In this document: piece by piece, positions 21,904 through 31,773 of the stretch | How positions within the stretch are numbered: the first letter of the stretch is position 1 | Layout: each line of letters starts with the position of its first letter | Position numbers and translations under genes: made by a program | Notes under the pieces: generated by a model | Databases searched by the model: none | What the model was told of the DNA's origin: nothing | Seen by the model: the letters and a program-made list of their open reading frames with translations, nothing else | NCBI GenBank assembly: GCA_012184525.1 | Contig: WOFQ01000016.1 | Location: forward strand, 310,001 to 374,000 | Direction: 5' to 3' | Length of the DNA: 64,000 nucleotides | Origin: Xenoacremonium recifei | Lineage: Eukaryota; Ascomycota; Sordariomycetes; Hypocreales; Nectriaceae

Positions 21904-22428
21904 TTAGACCTTTGACTGAATGGCCTTCTGCGTGATGATGCCGACACATTTCATCTCCACAAGAGTCTTGGGTGGAAGTTCAGTTACAAACACAGTTCTG
22001 GAAACATGAGTTCAGCTTTAAATACATCCGATCGATGAGCTATAACTTACGTTCTAGCTGGCTTAATATCACCCCAGTAAGTTTTGTATACCTCGTTCAT
22101 TCTAGCAAAGTCTTTTGATCCCTGCATGTAAATTGTCACCTCGACCACATCCTGAAGGCTGGACCCAGCAGCGTCCAGGATAATGCCGAGGTTTTGAATG
22201 CATTGGTGCTTGACTTATTAGCCATATTTTCTCCAGTTTGGTTCATGTCTTCTCCTCGCTAGAACGTACAGTGTGTGCCTCGATGTTACCGTCTATCACT
22301 ATGCCAGTGGCCGGGTCTGTTGCGATTGCGCCAGAAGTAAATACGAGCCCGTTAGCAACAATCGCTTGGCTAAGTAGGCAATCATACGCCCCAGGCGTGT
22401 TTTTGGTTGAAACGGGTATGCGGGACAT
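21904..22428 (-). CDS. RidA/YjgF/YER057c-family 2-iminobutanoate/2-iminopropanoate deaminase
   Basis: Small trimeric enzyme family that hydrolyses reactive 2-imino acids, made by PLP enzymes or amino-acid oxidases, to 2-oxo acids and ammonia. Exons 22270-22428, 22051-22208 and 21904-21997 give 136 residues. Family blocks: GAYDCLLSQAIVANGLVFTS, then GAIATDPATG, QCIQNLGIILDAAGSSLQDV and VEVTIYM. The third exon gives TVFVTELPPKTLVEMKCVGI; the usual R-x-x-V-x-V segment reads ARTTVFVTELP and supplies the active-site Arg. The first intron ends at CAAG (22209), because the nearer AAG is on the GCTAAT branch site; this gives IEAHTHQCIQNL in frame. No clear organelle signal. Two decamer variants lie about 100-160 bp upstream. 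In the group it would clear imines formed from the imported amino acid. Confidence 0.9.
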
Positions 22429-22528
22429 GGATATAAAGCGGTAAGGTACAAATTTTAGGTAGATCTGAATGAGTTGCTCGCCACTGACGCCACACGAGAG
22501 ACTAGTACGTAAATATACGTCCCCTGTT

Positions 22529-22587
22529 AACTCGGCTCAGTAGATAGCCTGGTATCGTTCAACAGCAAGGTTGAAGTGACTCAGCCC
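22529..22587 (+). promoter_or_regulatory. Two decamer variants upstream of RidA
   Basis: AACTCGGCTC at 22529-22538 and GACTCAGCCC at 22578-22587, each one base from the GACTCRGCTC consensus. The second is preceded by T, again giving TGACTCA. They lie 101-159 bp upstream of the RidA ATG, in the short gap before the 3' end of the dehydrogenase gene. Confidence 0.5.
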
Positions 22588-22721
22588 TCCGAGCTATACC
22601 AAGACAAGGTGGTCCCTTACCGCCGTATTAATTATATTGATATCACACACGCGTTATGTTGCCAGTACATAGTTAAACAAATATTGTTGCGAGTTATCTA
22701 GTTTATTCAAATCCGCTCTTA

Positions 22722-23931
22722 TCAATACCCGAGGGATTTGCTAACCCGGTTGACAACATTCTGTCCCTTATACCTTCGTCCCATGTTATACGTCAGGATC
22801 TTAAATGTCCGTTCGTTAAAGTGATTCGAGTTTCCACTACAATGAGGCGTGATTACAACGTTCTTTGCCTTCCACAATGGGTGATCCGCTGTCAGTGGTT
22901 CAGGATCAGTGACATCAAGAGCCGCGCCGCGGATCTGCTCCGTGTTGAGTGCCGTGATGATGTCGTCGGTATTGATGATGGGGCCTCTACCAGCATTGCA
23001 AACGTAAGCCTTCTTCTTGCCTAGGAGTGCAAATTGCTCCCGCGAAATCATCCCCCGTGTCCTATCGGTCAGCGGAAGTGTGATAATGAGCAAGTCAAGA
23101 TCAGAGCCTAGAAAAGCGTTCAACTGGTCCTGGCCAAAGAACCACTTGCTCGGAAATTCTCCTTCCGGGTCGCCAAGTCCCGGCTCGCTAAACGAGTCGT
23201 CCTTTTTGGCTTCTGTAGTGGCTCTCTCATGTAAGGTGTATGCGTAGACATCCATGCCAAATGCTTTAGCAACCCTCGCACACTGACGGCCGACGCATCC
23301 GTAACCTAAAATGCCCCTGCTGATGATTAGAAACTTCAACTTGAGCCTAACACTGGAGATACATACACCCGTAGACCGACAGCATCTTCGGTATCTTCGT
23401 CTGTTTCAGGGTCAACCCATTTGGAAATTTTCTGATTCTCGGAGTGTTCGAGAGCTAGGTTTCGTCAGCTTCGGTAACACAGTTTTCTATACTAGTCTAC
23501 TTACCATGATGTTGGAATGAAAGAAAGTTGGAGAATGCCCATTCCACAATCTGAGGGCTTGCATGGGGTTAGTAGGCACGATGAAACGTTGAAGGATGCT
23601 AAACATACGGATGGACTCCATTGGCTGTGCAAAAGGCGATGTCGGTGTCCTCAAAGAGGGGAAGCCCCAAGATCTGGTTACAGCCTGCGCTTCCGATTTG
23701 GACATACTGCAAATTCGGCACCAGATTGAGCGGGGGGAAGGTCTTCCACGTAAACAGGGCGGTGACCCTCTTCCATACGTCTGGAGTAATTTCCTTGGGT
23801 AACTCTGTCGAATACATTTCATTCACGTGAGTGATGATCTCGACTCCAGGACTAGCTTTAGCCAGCTCGGCTACCCATTCTGGTTTAGGTGCCCAGTGCA
23901 TCAAAATGAGAAGAACATCCTTTGAAGCCAT
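22722..23931 (-). CDS. D-isomer-specific 2-hydroxyacid dehydrogenase
   Basis: NAD(P)-dependent oxidoreductase interconverting (R)-2-hydroxy acids and 2-oxo acids; 352 residues from exons 23609-23931, 23505-23557, 23367-23454 and 22722-23316. The catalytic-domain part has YVQIGSAGCNQI and GVHPPQIVEWAFSNFLSFQHH, built over an intron. The Rossmann loop is VGILGYGCVGRQCARVAKAF (GxGxxG). Later come LIITLPLTDRTRGMISREQF, KKAYVCNAGRGPIINTDDII (catalytic Arg expected in NAGRG), ALDVTDPEPLTADHPLW (Glu partner) and NVVITPHCSG with the catalytic His in TPHCSG. An insert rich in acidic residues (WVDPETDEDTEDAVGLR) precedes the Rossmann fold, as in fungal relatives. No organelle signal is evident. It shares a 423 bp divergent promoter with the FMN oxidase. 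Cofactor preference and substrate not determined. Confidence 0.92.
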
Positions 23932-24047
23932 CTTGACGGAATCTTAAGTGTATAATTTGGACAGCCCGGTGGTTGATAGTGAAACGGAAGTATACAATCC
24001 TGCACTGATCTTGCACGCCAAATGTTATAAATACACTCTAGACGACT

Positions 24048-24254
24048 GACTCGGCTCTAGAGTCGAAGAATAAATAGCCAACTAGAGCGATGACTCGGGT
24101 TGACCCCGTCCGTAATCTATACTTTCCGTAGCAACTTATGGACTGGAACCGAGTCAAGCCGGTTATCGGGTCCCGCTAGCGATGCCGCTTCGAAAACGGA
24201 GCCGAGTCCAGATTTAACGAATCATTAGGATCCGCCTGAGTGTTGACTCGGCTC
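24048..24254. promoter_or_regulatory. Decamer cluster in the divergent dehydrogenase/oxidase promoter
   Basis: Exact GACTCGGCTC at 24048-24057 and 24245-24254 on the plus strand and at 24199-24208 on the minus strand (read GAGCCGAGTC). Weaker forms are GACTCGGGTT at 24092-24101 and GAACCGAGTC at 24146-24155 (minus). That is five sites in 207 bp between two divergent start codons (23931 and 24355). Both orientations occur, consistent with an enhancer-like element serving both genes. Confidence 0.65.
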
Positions 24255-24354
24255 AGGAACCGGGCAGAAGTGCATAATACAGTAGGGTGAAGTAGATCAA
24301 GAGAGACCAAAGTATCAAGCGAGTTTACTGTGTAGTCAACGCTATATTGTCGTC

Positions 24355-25866
24355 ATGGCAAATCGAGGCAAAACGCTCAACCAAGAGATCTTCTGCATAA
24401 ATGATCTCAAAGATAAGGGCTCAGCAAAGCTTCCAAGAGCTTATCGAGGTACGTCTCATTTCTTCGCGTTTCTTTGAGCTAAGATCCTTCTAATACATCA
24501 AATGACAGAGTTCTACAATGAGGGTGCTATGGACTTGATAACGTGAGCACTGGCCGAAACCGCGGGAATAATGAACTGGGAGAGCTGACAAGAAGCCGCC
24601 AGTGTCAAGGACAACGAAAAAGCATACGATCGCTACAAAATTAGACCACGGGTCCTGCGTGATGTATCAGATCCAGACACGTCGACCGAGATATTCGGCC
24701 AGAAGGTTACGTTTCCATTTGGCTTCTCACCAGCAGCTACACACAAGCTGGCCCACCCGGATGGAGAGATAGCCACCTCTCAGGCTGCTGCGGAGATGAA
24801 TATTTGCATGGCTCTCTCGGCCTATGCAACATGTTCACTCGAGGATGTGGTTGCTCAAAGCCAAGGCAACCCCTACATTATGCAGTTCAGCATCCTCAAG
24901 AACCGCGACATCTCTCGCCAAATCCTCGAGCGTGCAGAGAGTGAGTGAGCCGGTTTTTTTTTTTACAAGGCTTCATCTAATTCTTGACTTTCCCATAGGA
25001 GCTGGATACAAAGCTGTCATGATGACCGTAGATGCCCCTCTGCTTGGCAGGCGGTTGAATGAATATAGAAACTCTTTCGGTCTGCCCGAAGGATTGGGGT
25101 ATCCCAATATTGCACCCGACGGCAATTTCAAGAATTTGGAAGACCAAGGCGACGGATTAGCATATGGTGAGGGTTTTTGAGACTGAATGGCGAGTTGCCG
25201 GATGATGAGTGCTGATCTAGATAATTCACAGAGGACGGTATGAACTGGGAACAGGCTCTGAGCTGGACTAGGAGCGTGACGAAACTGGATATCTGGCTGA
25301 AAGGAAGTAAGTCAACGGGCAGCAGATCCAAAAGACTATGGTTGACGAACAAATACAGTATATACTTCCGAAGACGTCACATTAGCTATTCAACACGGCG
25401 TTGACGGTGTCCTGATCTCCAACCACGGCGGTCGTCAATTGGACGGAGTTCCGGCTACGCTCGATGCACTTCGGGAATGCGCTCCTGCTGCTAGGGGAAA
25501 GATCAAAATTGCAGTAGACGGAGGCATTCGACGAGGCACCGACATCTTCAAAGCTCTCGCTCTAGGTGCGGATTACTGTTTCGCCGGGCGCATTCCCATT
25601 TGGGGTCTGGCTGTGAGTATCTCTGGATACTTACTTGAATGATCCGCGTCTCATAATTTTTTAGTATGACGGCGCCGCTGGCGTAAAACTTGCCGTAGAG
25701 TTACTTCTTGACGAGTTCAAGATCGCCATGGCATTGGCAGGGTAGAGTCCATCGACACCGGCGCGATTCGTTTACTAACTGAGATTGTAGGTGCAAAACG
25801 ATCAAGGAAATCAGTAAGAGCCATCTGTCGCTGCTCCAAGAGAATGGAATTTTAGCCAAACTTTGA
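24355..25866 (+). CDS. FMN-dependent (S)-2-hydroxy-acid oxidase/dehydrogenase
   Basis: Member of the glycolate oxidase/L-lactate dehydrogenase family, oxidising an (S)-2-hydroxy acid to a 2-oxo acid. Eight exons: 24355-24448, 24509-24542, 24603-24940, 24999-25166, 25232-25306, 25359-25612, 25665-25741 and 25791-25866; 371 residues, the normal length. Motifs: AYDRYKIRPRVLRDVSDPDT (active-site Tyr region), FGFSPAATHKLAHPDGEIAT, YIMQFSILKNRDIS, AGYKAVMMTVDAPLLGRRLN, then GVDGVLISNHGGRQLDG with the catalytic His and the substrate-binding Arg, IAVDGGIRRGTDIFKALALG (FMN phosphate loop) and the end KEISKSHLSLLQENGILAKL. No heme domain, so not flavocytochrome b2. The C-terminal AKL is a plausible peroxisomal PTS1, which fits an H2O2-producing oxidase. 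It is divergent from the D-2-hydroxyacid dehydrogenase. Confidence 0.93.
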
Positions 25867-27249
25867 TAATTGCGCATTCGCTCATCCACAACGGAGGATA
25901 TTGTAATTTCTCTCAGCAAAGTAATGAAAGTCCTCTTTCCTCGCTCCCTGACCTGACCTACCTAAACTATCCTGACCTGTACTATGGTCAGGAAGCAAGA
26001 CTTGTTCCATTGGTTGTTAATATCTATGATGTTTATATGATGCTTTTGAAAACAGGTTATGTAGTCGTCAAGCTTAGAGGTCAAAACAAGCTAACGCTTG
26101 CCACCATAGGCTCATGGCCTGTCTATGCTGGATCCCCGTATTGATCCCACGCATCCTAGCATACAAACCTATCCTTTCACCCTCGTGCATGAAATCATGA
26201 GCAGAAAACATTACACATCCACACAATGCAAAAAATATGGATCTCACATAGAGGCCCATGTCAACAAGACCCTAAAGCAATCCGCTCTGCAAACACGTTC
26301 TATTTACTAGGGTTGTCAAACTCATGATTGTCCAACGGGGAACATGCGGCTTGCATGAGTCACTCCTGTGATTGCACGAAATGAATCAAGAGAGGATTCA
26401 GAAGTATAAATAGTCTTGCTAGATCCCATGCTTCATGGCGACTAATGAAGTTCAGCTTTTTCTCATGGATATATATGGATATATAAACCCTCTCTGCAGT
26501 TTCTAACTAAACACCAGGCTTTTATCAAACAATACAATAAGCTACTCCTAGGATCACTGCTGGTCCCCTGAAGAAGTACTTCTCGAGCTTTCATCGAGGG
26601 TATATGTCATTGGCCTATACCTAAATGTCTGTCATACCTGGAGCACTATATGCACGGCACAATGGCGGTTAAAAATACCAACCGTCTATTCACTCAGATG
26701 GCTGCACCCATTTAATGAAGTGACTTTCGAATTAAGGTCATGGAGACATTAACACATTCAATTTTATATATATATATATACCAGTGCTCTTCGCATCATG
26801 AGGGCAACCTCCACGGATAGGCCGCAAATCCCATTGTGGCTTATCAACCCCAACATTTTCTCTCGTCCAGAGCCCTGTTTGGATCAAGATCAGTCAGCAC
26901 ATGGTGTGCCTGGGTTTTGGCCCGTGAGGTGGCGCGACGGAAAGCTTTGCCGACATCTGCTTCAAATTGAGGGAGACCTTGCGGGAGGCCAAAGGGCTTT
27001 TGACTGTATTGAGAGCGCAGCTGGTCGCCACATCGACCAATCCGCAGGCTTTTGCACAATTTGGGAACACAATGACAAAAGCCCCTTTGGGTTGGAAGGA
27101 GGCGAGCATATCTTCAACGAGCTGGTCAGGTCGCCACAGCTCAATGGAGGTTGGCGGATAAAGGCCTAGGCGTACTCCGTACAAGTAGTACCAATGGACT
27201 CCAGCTGGAGCGCGAGGGACGCACCGAAGACTTCCACGCCCAGCGGATT
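25867..27249. other. Gene-poor accessory DNA downstream of the oxidase
   Basis: No supported gene. A short AT microsatellite lies at 26765-26780. The segment 26310-26580 has a TATAAATAG and a TATATAAACC and could be a promoter or LTR remnant, but no second copy is in the window. An open frame on the minus strand at 26894-27184 looks protein-like (IELWRPDQLVEDMLASF, then GAFVIVFPNCAKACGLVDVA) but matches no family I know. Confidence 0.45.
26765..26780. repeat. (TA)8 microsatellite
   Basis: Eight TA units in A/T-rich intergenic DNA. Confidence 0.9.
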
Positions 27250-27465
27250 CAGGTAAATGGGCTGGTGTTCGTCAGGGAAGTAATGTCCTCCATTCTCGGC
27301 ATGGGTATGCGTCCATGAGAGACATATTATTGAGTGGTCGTATGTCAACGACCATACGTCCCTTTTTCTCGTCATTCGCCTTGCCAAACTACGAAGAGTG
27401 GGAAGGAGAATGGTACCTCGGTCCCTGTCTTGTGAATTTTGTTCCCGGTCAGCAGCTTCTTCAAC
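27250..27465 (-). mobile_element. Decayed Ty3/gypsy reverse-transcriptase fragment
   Basis: On the minus strand, frame by frame, I read VPFSFPLFVVW, then after a frame change GRMVVDIRPLN followed by DAYP, then after another change PMPRMEDITSL and a stop. The order FVVW, K-G-R-x-V-V-D-I-R-x-L-N, D-x-Y-P-M-P and E-D-I is the start of the reverse-transcriptase domain of fungal gypsy polyproteins. At least two frameshifts and stops are present, and no protease, RNase H, integrase or LTR pair was recognised around it. It is a short fossil, not an active element. Confidence 0.65.
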
Positions 27466-28510
27466 GTTGCGTCGACGACGTCTTGCTAAGGGGAACAACC
27501 ACGCCAGGATGGGCCGCCCATCGTGCATTGATCCTTATGATGCCGAACGAGTATGTCAATTCAGCCGTGTGGCAGGACATGCAAAAAAAATATACCCAAA
27601 CGCATTCGGTCCAAAAAAATGCATCGTCAAGACATGGCATCAACATCTTTGCAAGCCGCCCAAGAACCACGACCGCGACAAACCTCTCCCCCAACGCGCA
27701 GATCCGGCGATGAAGAAAACAACATGCTGACGCAGGGAAATTCCATCGAAATCACCGTGTGCTTTCTGGGCTGTCACATTTCTACAACCATGCAAGGCAG
27801 CATCACGTCGTTCATGCGGCCGTTGCATCTACATCGCCTACATGGCATCTATTGCATTACTTTACCATATATTCCCATTATATAGATGTTCCTAGAGAAC
27901 GGGCGCTTATTCTACTGGTTCGTGGCGAGAGAGAGCCTTCAGCGAAAAGCACCACCATAGTCCTCTGCTATCAAGCTCATCTAAAGCAAACGCACCGCCA
28001 ATTCACCACGCGTCTATATTTGAAGTGTGATGTTGGCAACCTTGGATCAGTATTATCAACAATCAAGGAGTGCCCCATGTGGTGCCTATGTGCCTGTCAT
28101 GCTTTTAACATCAGAGAGATGGACTCGTTCCTCTCGAGCCAAGCTTGATTTTTCTCAGGACCTTCACAGTCCATTTCTCCTGTCGATCGTTCTCGCCAGG
28201 TATCACTAGTCAAATTTATGACAGTAACGCAGCTTCAAAGATCCAGTTTTGAGCCGACATCCTCTTACGGCTCAACCTGCAAGATAAACAGGCTTTGGTT
28301 CTTGCTTATTGCCACTACCGCCAACGATGTCGCAAAGTTCTACATCAACGCAAGAGCGAAAACGCAGCGCTATGGCTATATATGCAAGTGGAATGAAAGA
28401 TCAAGACATTCGTTGAACTTTTCTCTGCAGGCTGGGCCTCGACTATCTGAACCGAACCAGCTGATTGTCACATCTCACTCGGAAGTTTATGGAAACAGCC
28501 CCGTGCGGCT

Positions 28511-28532
28511 GCCAAAGACCAGTAAGGATACT
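28511..28532 (+). repeat. 22-bp direct repeat, copy 1
   Basis: GCCAAAGACCAGTAAGGATA followed by CT. The second copy at 29315-29336 differs only by C for T at position 13, a transition of the kind produced by repeat-induced point mutation or simple drift. The flanks do not match. Confidence 0.6.
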
Positions 28533-29314
28533 GTGGACGCGGAGCCCTGCAGCGGACTCCTACCTGATATTGGTTAACGTTGCACGTTCTTCGTCAAGTG
28601 GCCTACTCAGATACGAAGAATGCCATAAGTCGACCTCCAGCCTGAGGCAGCGGAACGCCTTACATCAAAGATTTATGCAGGCTTCAGCAGTATATAAGAT
28701 CGCGCTGATAAAAGGATGGAATATGAAAGATAACGCCTATAATAGGCACAGTCTTCTGGTAACGAGCACGTTATGGACGAAGTTGCGGAGATTCTCGCGG
28801 CCGGCAATGAGGGATTCTTCCTCGAAAAAGCTCAATATGTCCTCCAACCTTATATTCGCGCTCTACTGGCAGCAGCACGACTTGCATGGGCAATACAGCA
28901 GTATGATGATGCTGATATTTAATATATCAGAACAATAATAGAAGACAACTGTTATTAATGACTGTATGAATGACCGCGAAAGTACTATGCACTAGACGAC
29001 GCGAACTTGAAACGGATCACCTTGAACGCGTCCTGCTCTGGGTCAACCAACACGCATCTCCAGCTGAGGCGGAACCACCTTCAGGATTCGGATACGAATG
29101 GAAAGCCCGACGCATGCAATTGCTACCATATAACGGACCACTCGGCAGAGCAAAAAAAAAGACACAAGCAAAGCGCTTCCGGCGTGGGCACACGCAAGCA
29201 CATCAGGTCAAACAGGTGTTGAATTTGTGATGTGCAAAGTTGATGATTTCTACCTAGAGTAGATCGTCACAGAAATCCTTGACCTCCTCCTCCTATGAAC
29301 CTTGTCACGTGACA

Positions 29315-29336
29315 GCCAAAGACCAGCAAGGATACT
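29315..29336 (+). repeat. 22-bp direct repeat, copy 2
   Basis: Second copy of the 22-bp element, reading GCCAAAGACCAGCAAGGATA followed by CT; about 800 bp from copy 1, same orientation. Confidence 0.6.
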
Positions 29337-29600
29337 CTAGCCATCCCGATTATTATTCTGCAGTTCCCTAATGTCGTATTAGCACCATCAAAGAAGACGA
29401 TCTTCCGTTTTAGTTATTACTACCCAGCTGACTCGCTGTACTGGATGAACGACCAGACCGCGGACAACCTCCTGGGCTTCCAAGTGTTCTTACCCTGAAG
29501 ACCGGACTCGATGCGTCTCTCAACCCTAATGCCCGGTAGGTGAACCACTTCTCAAGTTATCCAATTAGGCATATACGTGAAACTTCCAGGAATACTTCTG

Positions 29601-29630
29601 ATATATATATATATATATATATTATTATTA
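29601..29630. repeat. (AT)11 microsatellite followed by TAT/ATT units
   Basis: Eleven AT units then a short ATT run, in intergenic DNA. Confidence 0.9.
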
Positions 29631-30636
29631 GGCTCGTACTCAGCCTTGAGCGCTGACTTATATTAATTTCGCCTATACGATGAACTCAGTAGCCGGCGCC
29701 GACGGTTCTATCTGTCTTTTCTTCTGATTCGATTCCATATACCCTTTCTTAAGAATTCCCTCTTATGCTTGAGGGTGGGAGAGGTCTAGAAAACAAGCAC
29801 CGCTTTGCCCGAATTACCTACGTGTTGGTTCACTATGTCTCACTTCATATATCCGCCACTCGCTCAGGCTACTTGCTCCTTAGTATACTAGTCGATAATA
29901 TTGTGTTTCTTCGGATCTCATCAGGACCCATGCACCAAAATTGGCTTTCCATCTCAAAGAGCTAATTATATAAGTGGTGTACTCCTGCAGTGGACGCTTG
30001 CTTTGGCCTTTCTGGCAGTCTCAAGACCCCCTCTAAGTTTCTGCATTCTGATTACACTACACGTGTATTGTTCAATCAGGCTCATCGCTTTGGGTTACCC
30101 TAAACATTGCAACAAAGGGGGGGGTGGGGGGTGACTTTGAGCAGCGACTTTTTACCATGCCGGTCGAATTATATCACAGTATTTTGAATTGAGACGAAAT
30201 ACTATTGGATTCTACGAGCTGGGCAATACTGATGGTTTGGATCCAGCCGATACGACCGCTATGTTGGCCTCTTTTCCCGTCTCTGCTCTCTAGAGTCAGT
30301 CTCACATTGGCTCACCAGAGGTATCTCGAATTAAACAAGAATCAACAGTGAAGTCTGGTAGATCAAAGGCTCTCAAAAGAATTATCACATTTTATTACTG
30401 CTGGTCGCATTTAGGCTCACGACTCAGGGACGGGATCGGATCGGGAGGATGTAGCGGCCGGGCCCGCACGTGCTCAACACGCGCCGCCCTGTCGCGTCTC
30501 CAACGACATCTCTTCTCAAGCCGGCTCTTCGCGACTCGGCTGACACAACCTCGGCTCATGAAAAATTTCCCTTTCAATTCATCTCATTTTGTAGATATCC
30601 AGCTTTATATCGAACACATTCATTTCGTCTCTTAGC

Positions 30637-31773
30637 ATGCTCATCGGCGTCTGTGGCGGTACAGTGGCTTTCACCCCTCTTCGTCCTTAGGGCAACCCGA
30701 GCTCATCATCCACCATAGGCATTTGCGCCGGCAAGAAGACGGTGGCTCAGTACCTCGTTGAGCACCATGGCTTCGAACATCTCTACCTAGAATCTACGTC
30801 CTCAGACCAGTCAAAGGGCGACTCCTCATCGCATTCCGACTCCCAGGCTCCTTCACGGCACACCTTCTCCACGCCTGAGGCTCTTCTAGACCATGTCACC
30901 ACACGATGGAGAAGTCGCTTTGTAACGACTGACATACCCTCTGAGGCAGTTCTCGATGTCTACGTTCGTCGGCCTTTCTTCCTGCTGCTGTCCGTCGATG
31001 CGCCCCTCACCGTCCGCTGGGCTCGCTACCGCCAACGAGCCAGCGCCACGGGCCTGCCAGACATCGGGCTAGAGGCCTTCGTAGCGGAGAGCGACTCTCA
31101 TCTGTATGATGTCGAGCGCGGACTTCAACCGCTCATCTCACGCGCGGGTTTACGTCTACTGAATACCTCGTCATCACTTGCCCATCTATATGCAACGCTG
31201 GGCAAGCTAGACATCCCAAATCCGGACCGGCTGCGACCCAGTTGGGACAACTACTTCATGGCGCTGGCCAGCCTCGCCGCGCACCGTTCTAACTGCATGA
31301 AGCGCCGCGTCGGATGCGTGCTGGTCGGTCCCGGACGGCGGGTGATCAGCACGGGCTACAACGGCACTCCGCGCGGACTGCGCAATTGTGCGGACGGCGG
31401 TTGTCCCCGATGCAACGACGGCAGCGGTTCGGGCGTCGGGTTGGCAACCTGCCTGTGCATCCACGCCGAGGAGAATGCGCTGCTAGAGGCGGGCCGCGAG
31501 CGCATCCGCGAGGGCGCCGTGCTGTACTGCGACACGTGTCCGTGCCTAACCTGCAGCATCAAGATCTGCCAGGTGGGCATCAGCGAGGTCGTCTACGCGC
31601 ACGGCTACAGCATGGACAGGGAAGCGGCCGAGGTATTCAGGGAGGCCGGAGTGCGGTTGAGACAGTTCATACCGGTGAGTTTTCCCTGTCGATAGAGCGC
31701 CTGATCGTCGTTGCTGATGCGGGTTTAGCCGCCAAACGGGCTCATCCATCTCGAGAAAATGGAACTGTATTGA
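30637..31773 (+). CDS. DCD1: Deoxycytidylate (dCMP) deaminase with N-terminal P-loop domain
   Basis: Zinc enzyme converting dCMP to dUMP for thymidylate synthesis. Exons 30637-30658 (22 nt), 30719-31674 and 31729-31773 encode 340 residues. The first intron (60 nt) splits the P-loop: MLIGVCG joins GICAGKKTVAQYLVEHHGF, a GxxxxGKK/T nucleotide loop of a dephospho-CoA-kinase-like domain also present in yeast Dcd1. The deaminase half has AAHRSNCMKRRVGCVLVGPG, STGYNGTPRG, the zinc motif CIHAEENALLEAG (His and catalytic Glu, about residues 255-257) and CPCLTCSIKICQVGI (second zinc Cys pair). Cys residues before the HAE motif (CADGGCPRC) match the extra zinc site of the dCMP class. The third exon adds the short tail PPNGLIHLEKMELY. 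An ATG inside exon 2 is not the true start because it would lose the P-loop. Confidence 0.9.

Larger units (their letters stand above)
27466..30636. other. Gene-poor accessory DNA
   Basis: About 3.2 kb with many short frames and no recognisable gene. Holds the repeat pair at 28511 and 29315, an AT microsatellite, and a G-run at about 30117-30131. A 52-codon frame with an ATG near 28772 encodes MDEVAEILAAGNEGFFLEKA and continues with a helical, Ala-rich segment to a stop at about 28920; it reads like the end of a real protein, perhaps a gene fragment. Confidence 0.45.

Noticed and set aside
26310..26580. Possible solo LTR with TATAAATAG
   Set aside because: No second copy, no TG...CA ends with a target-site duplication that I could find.
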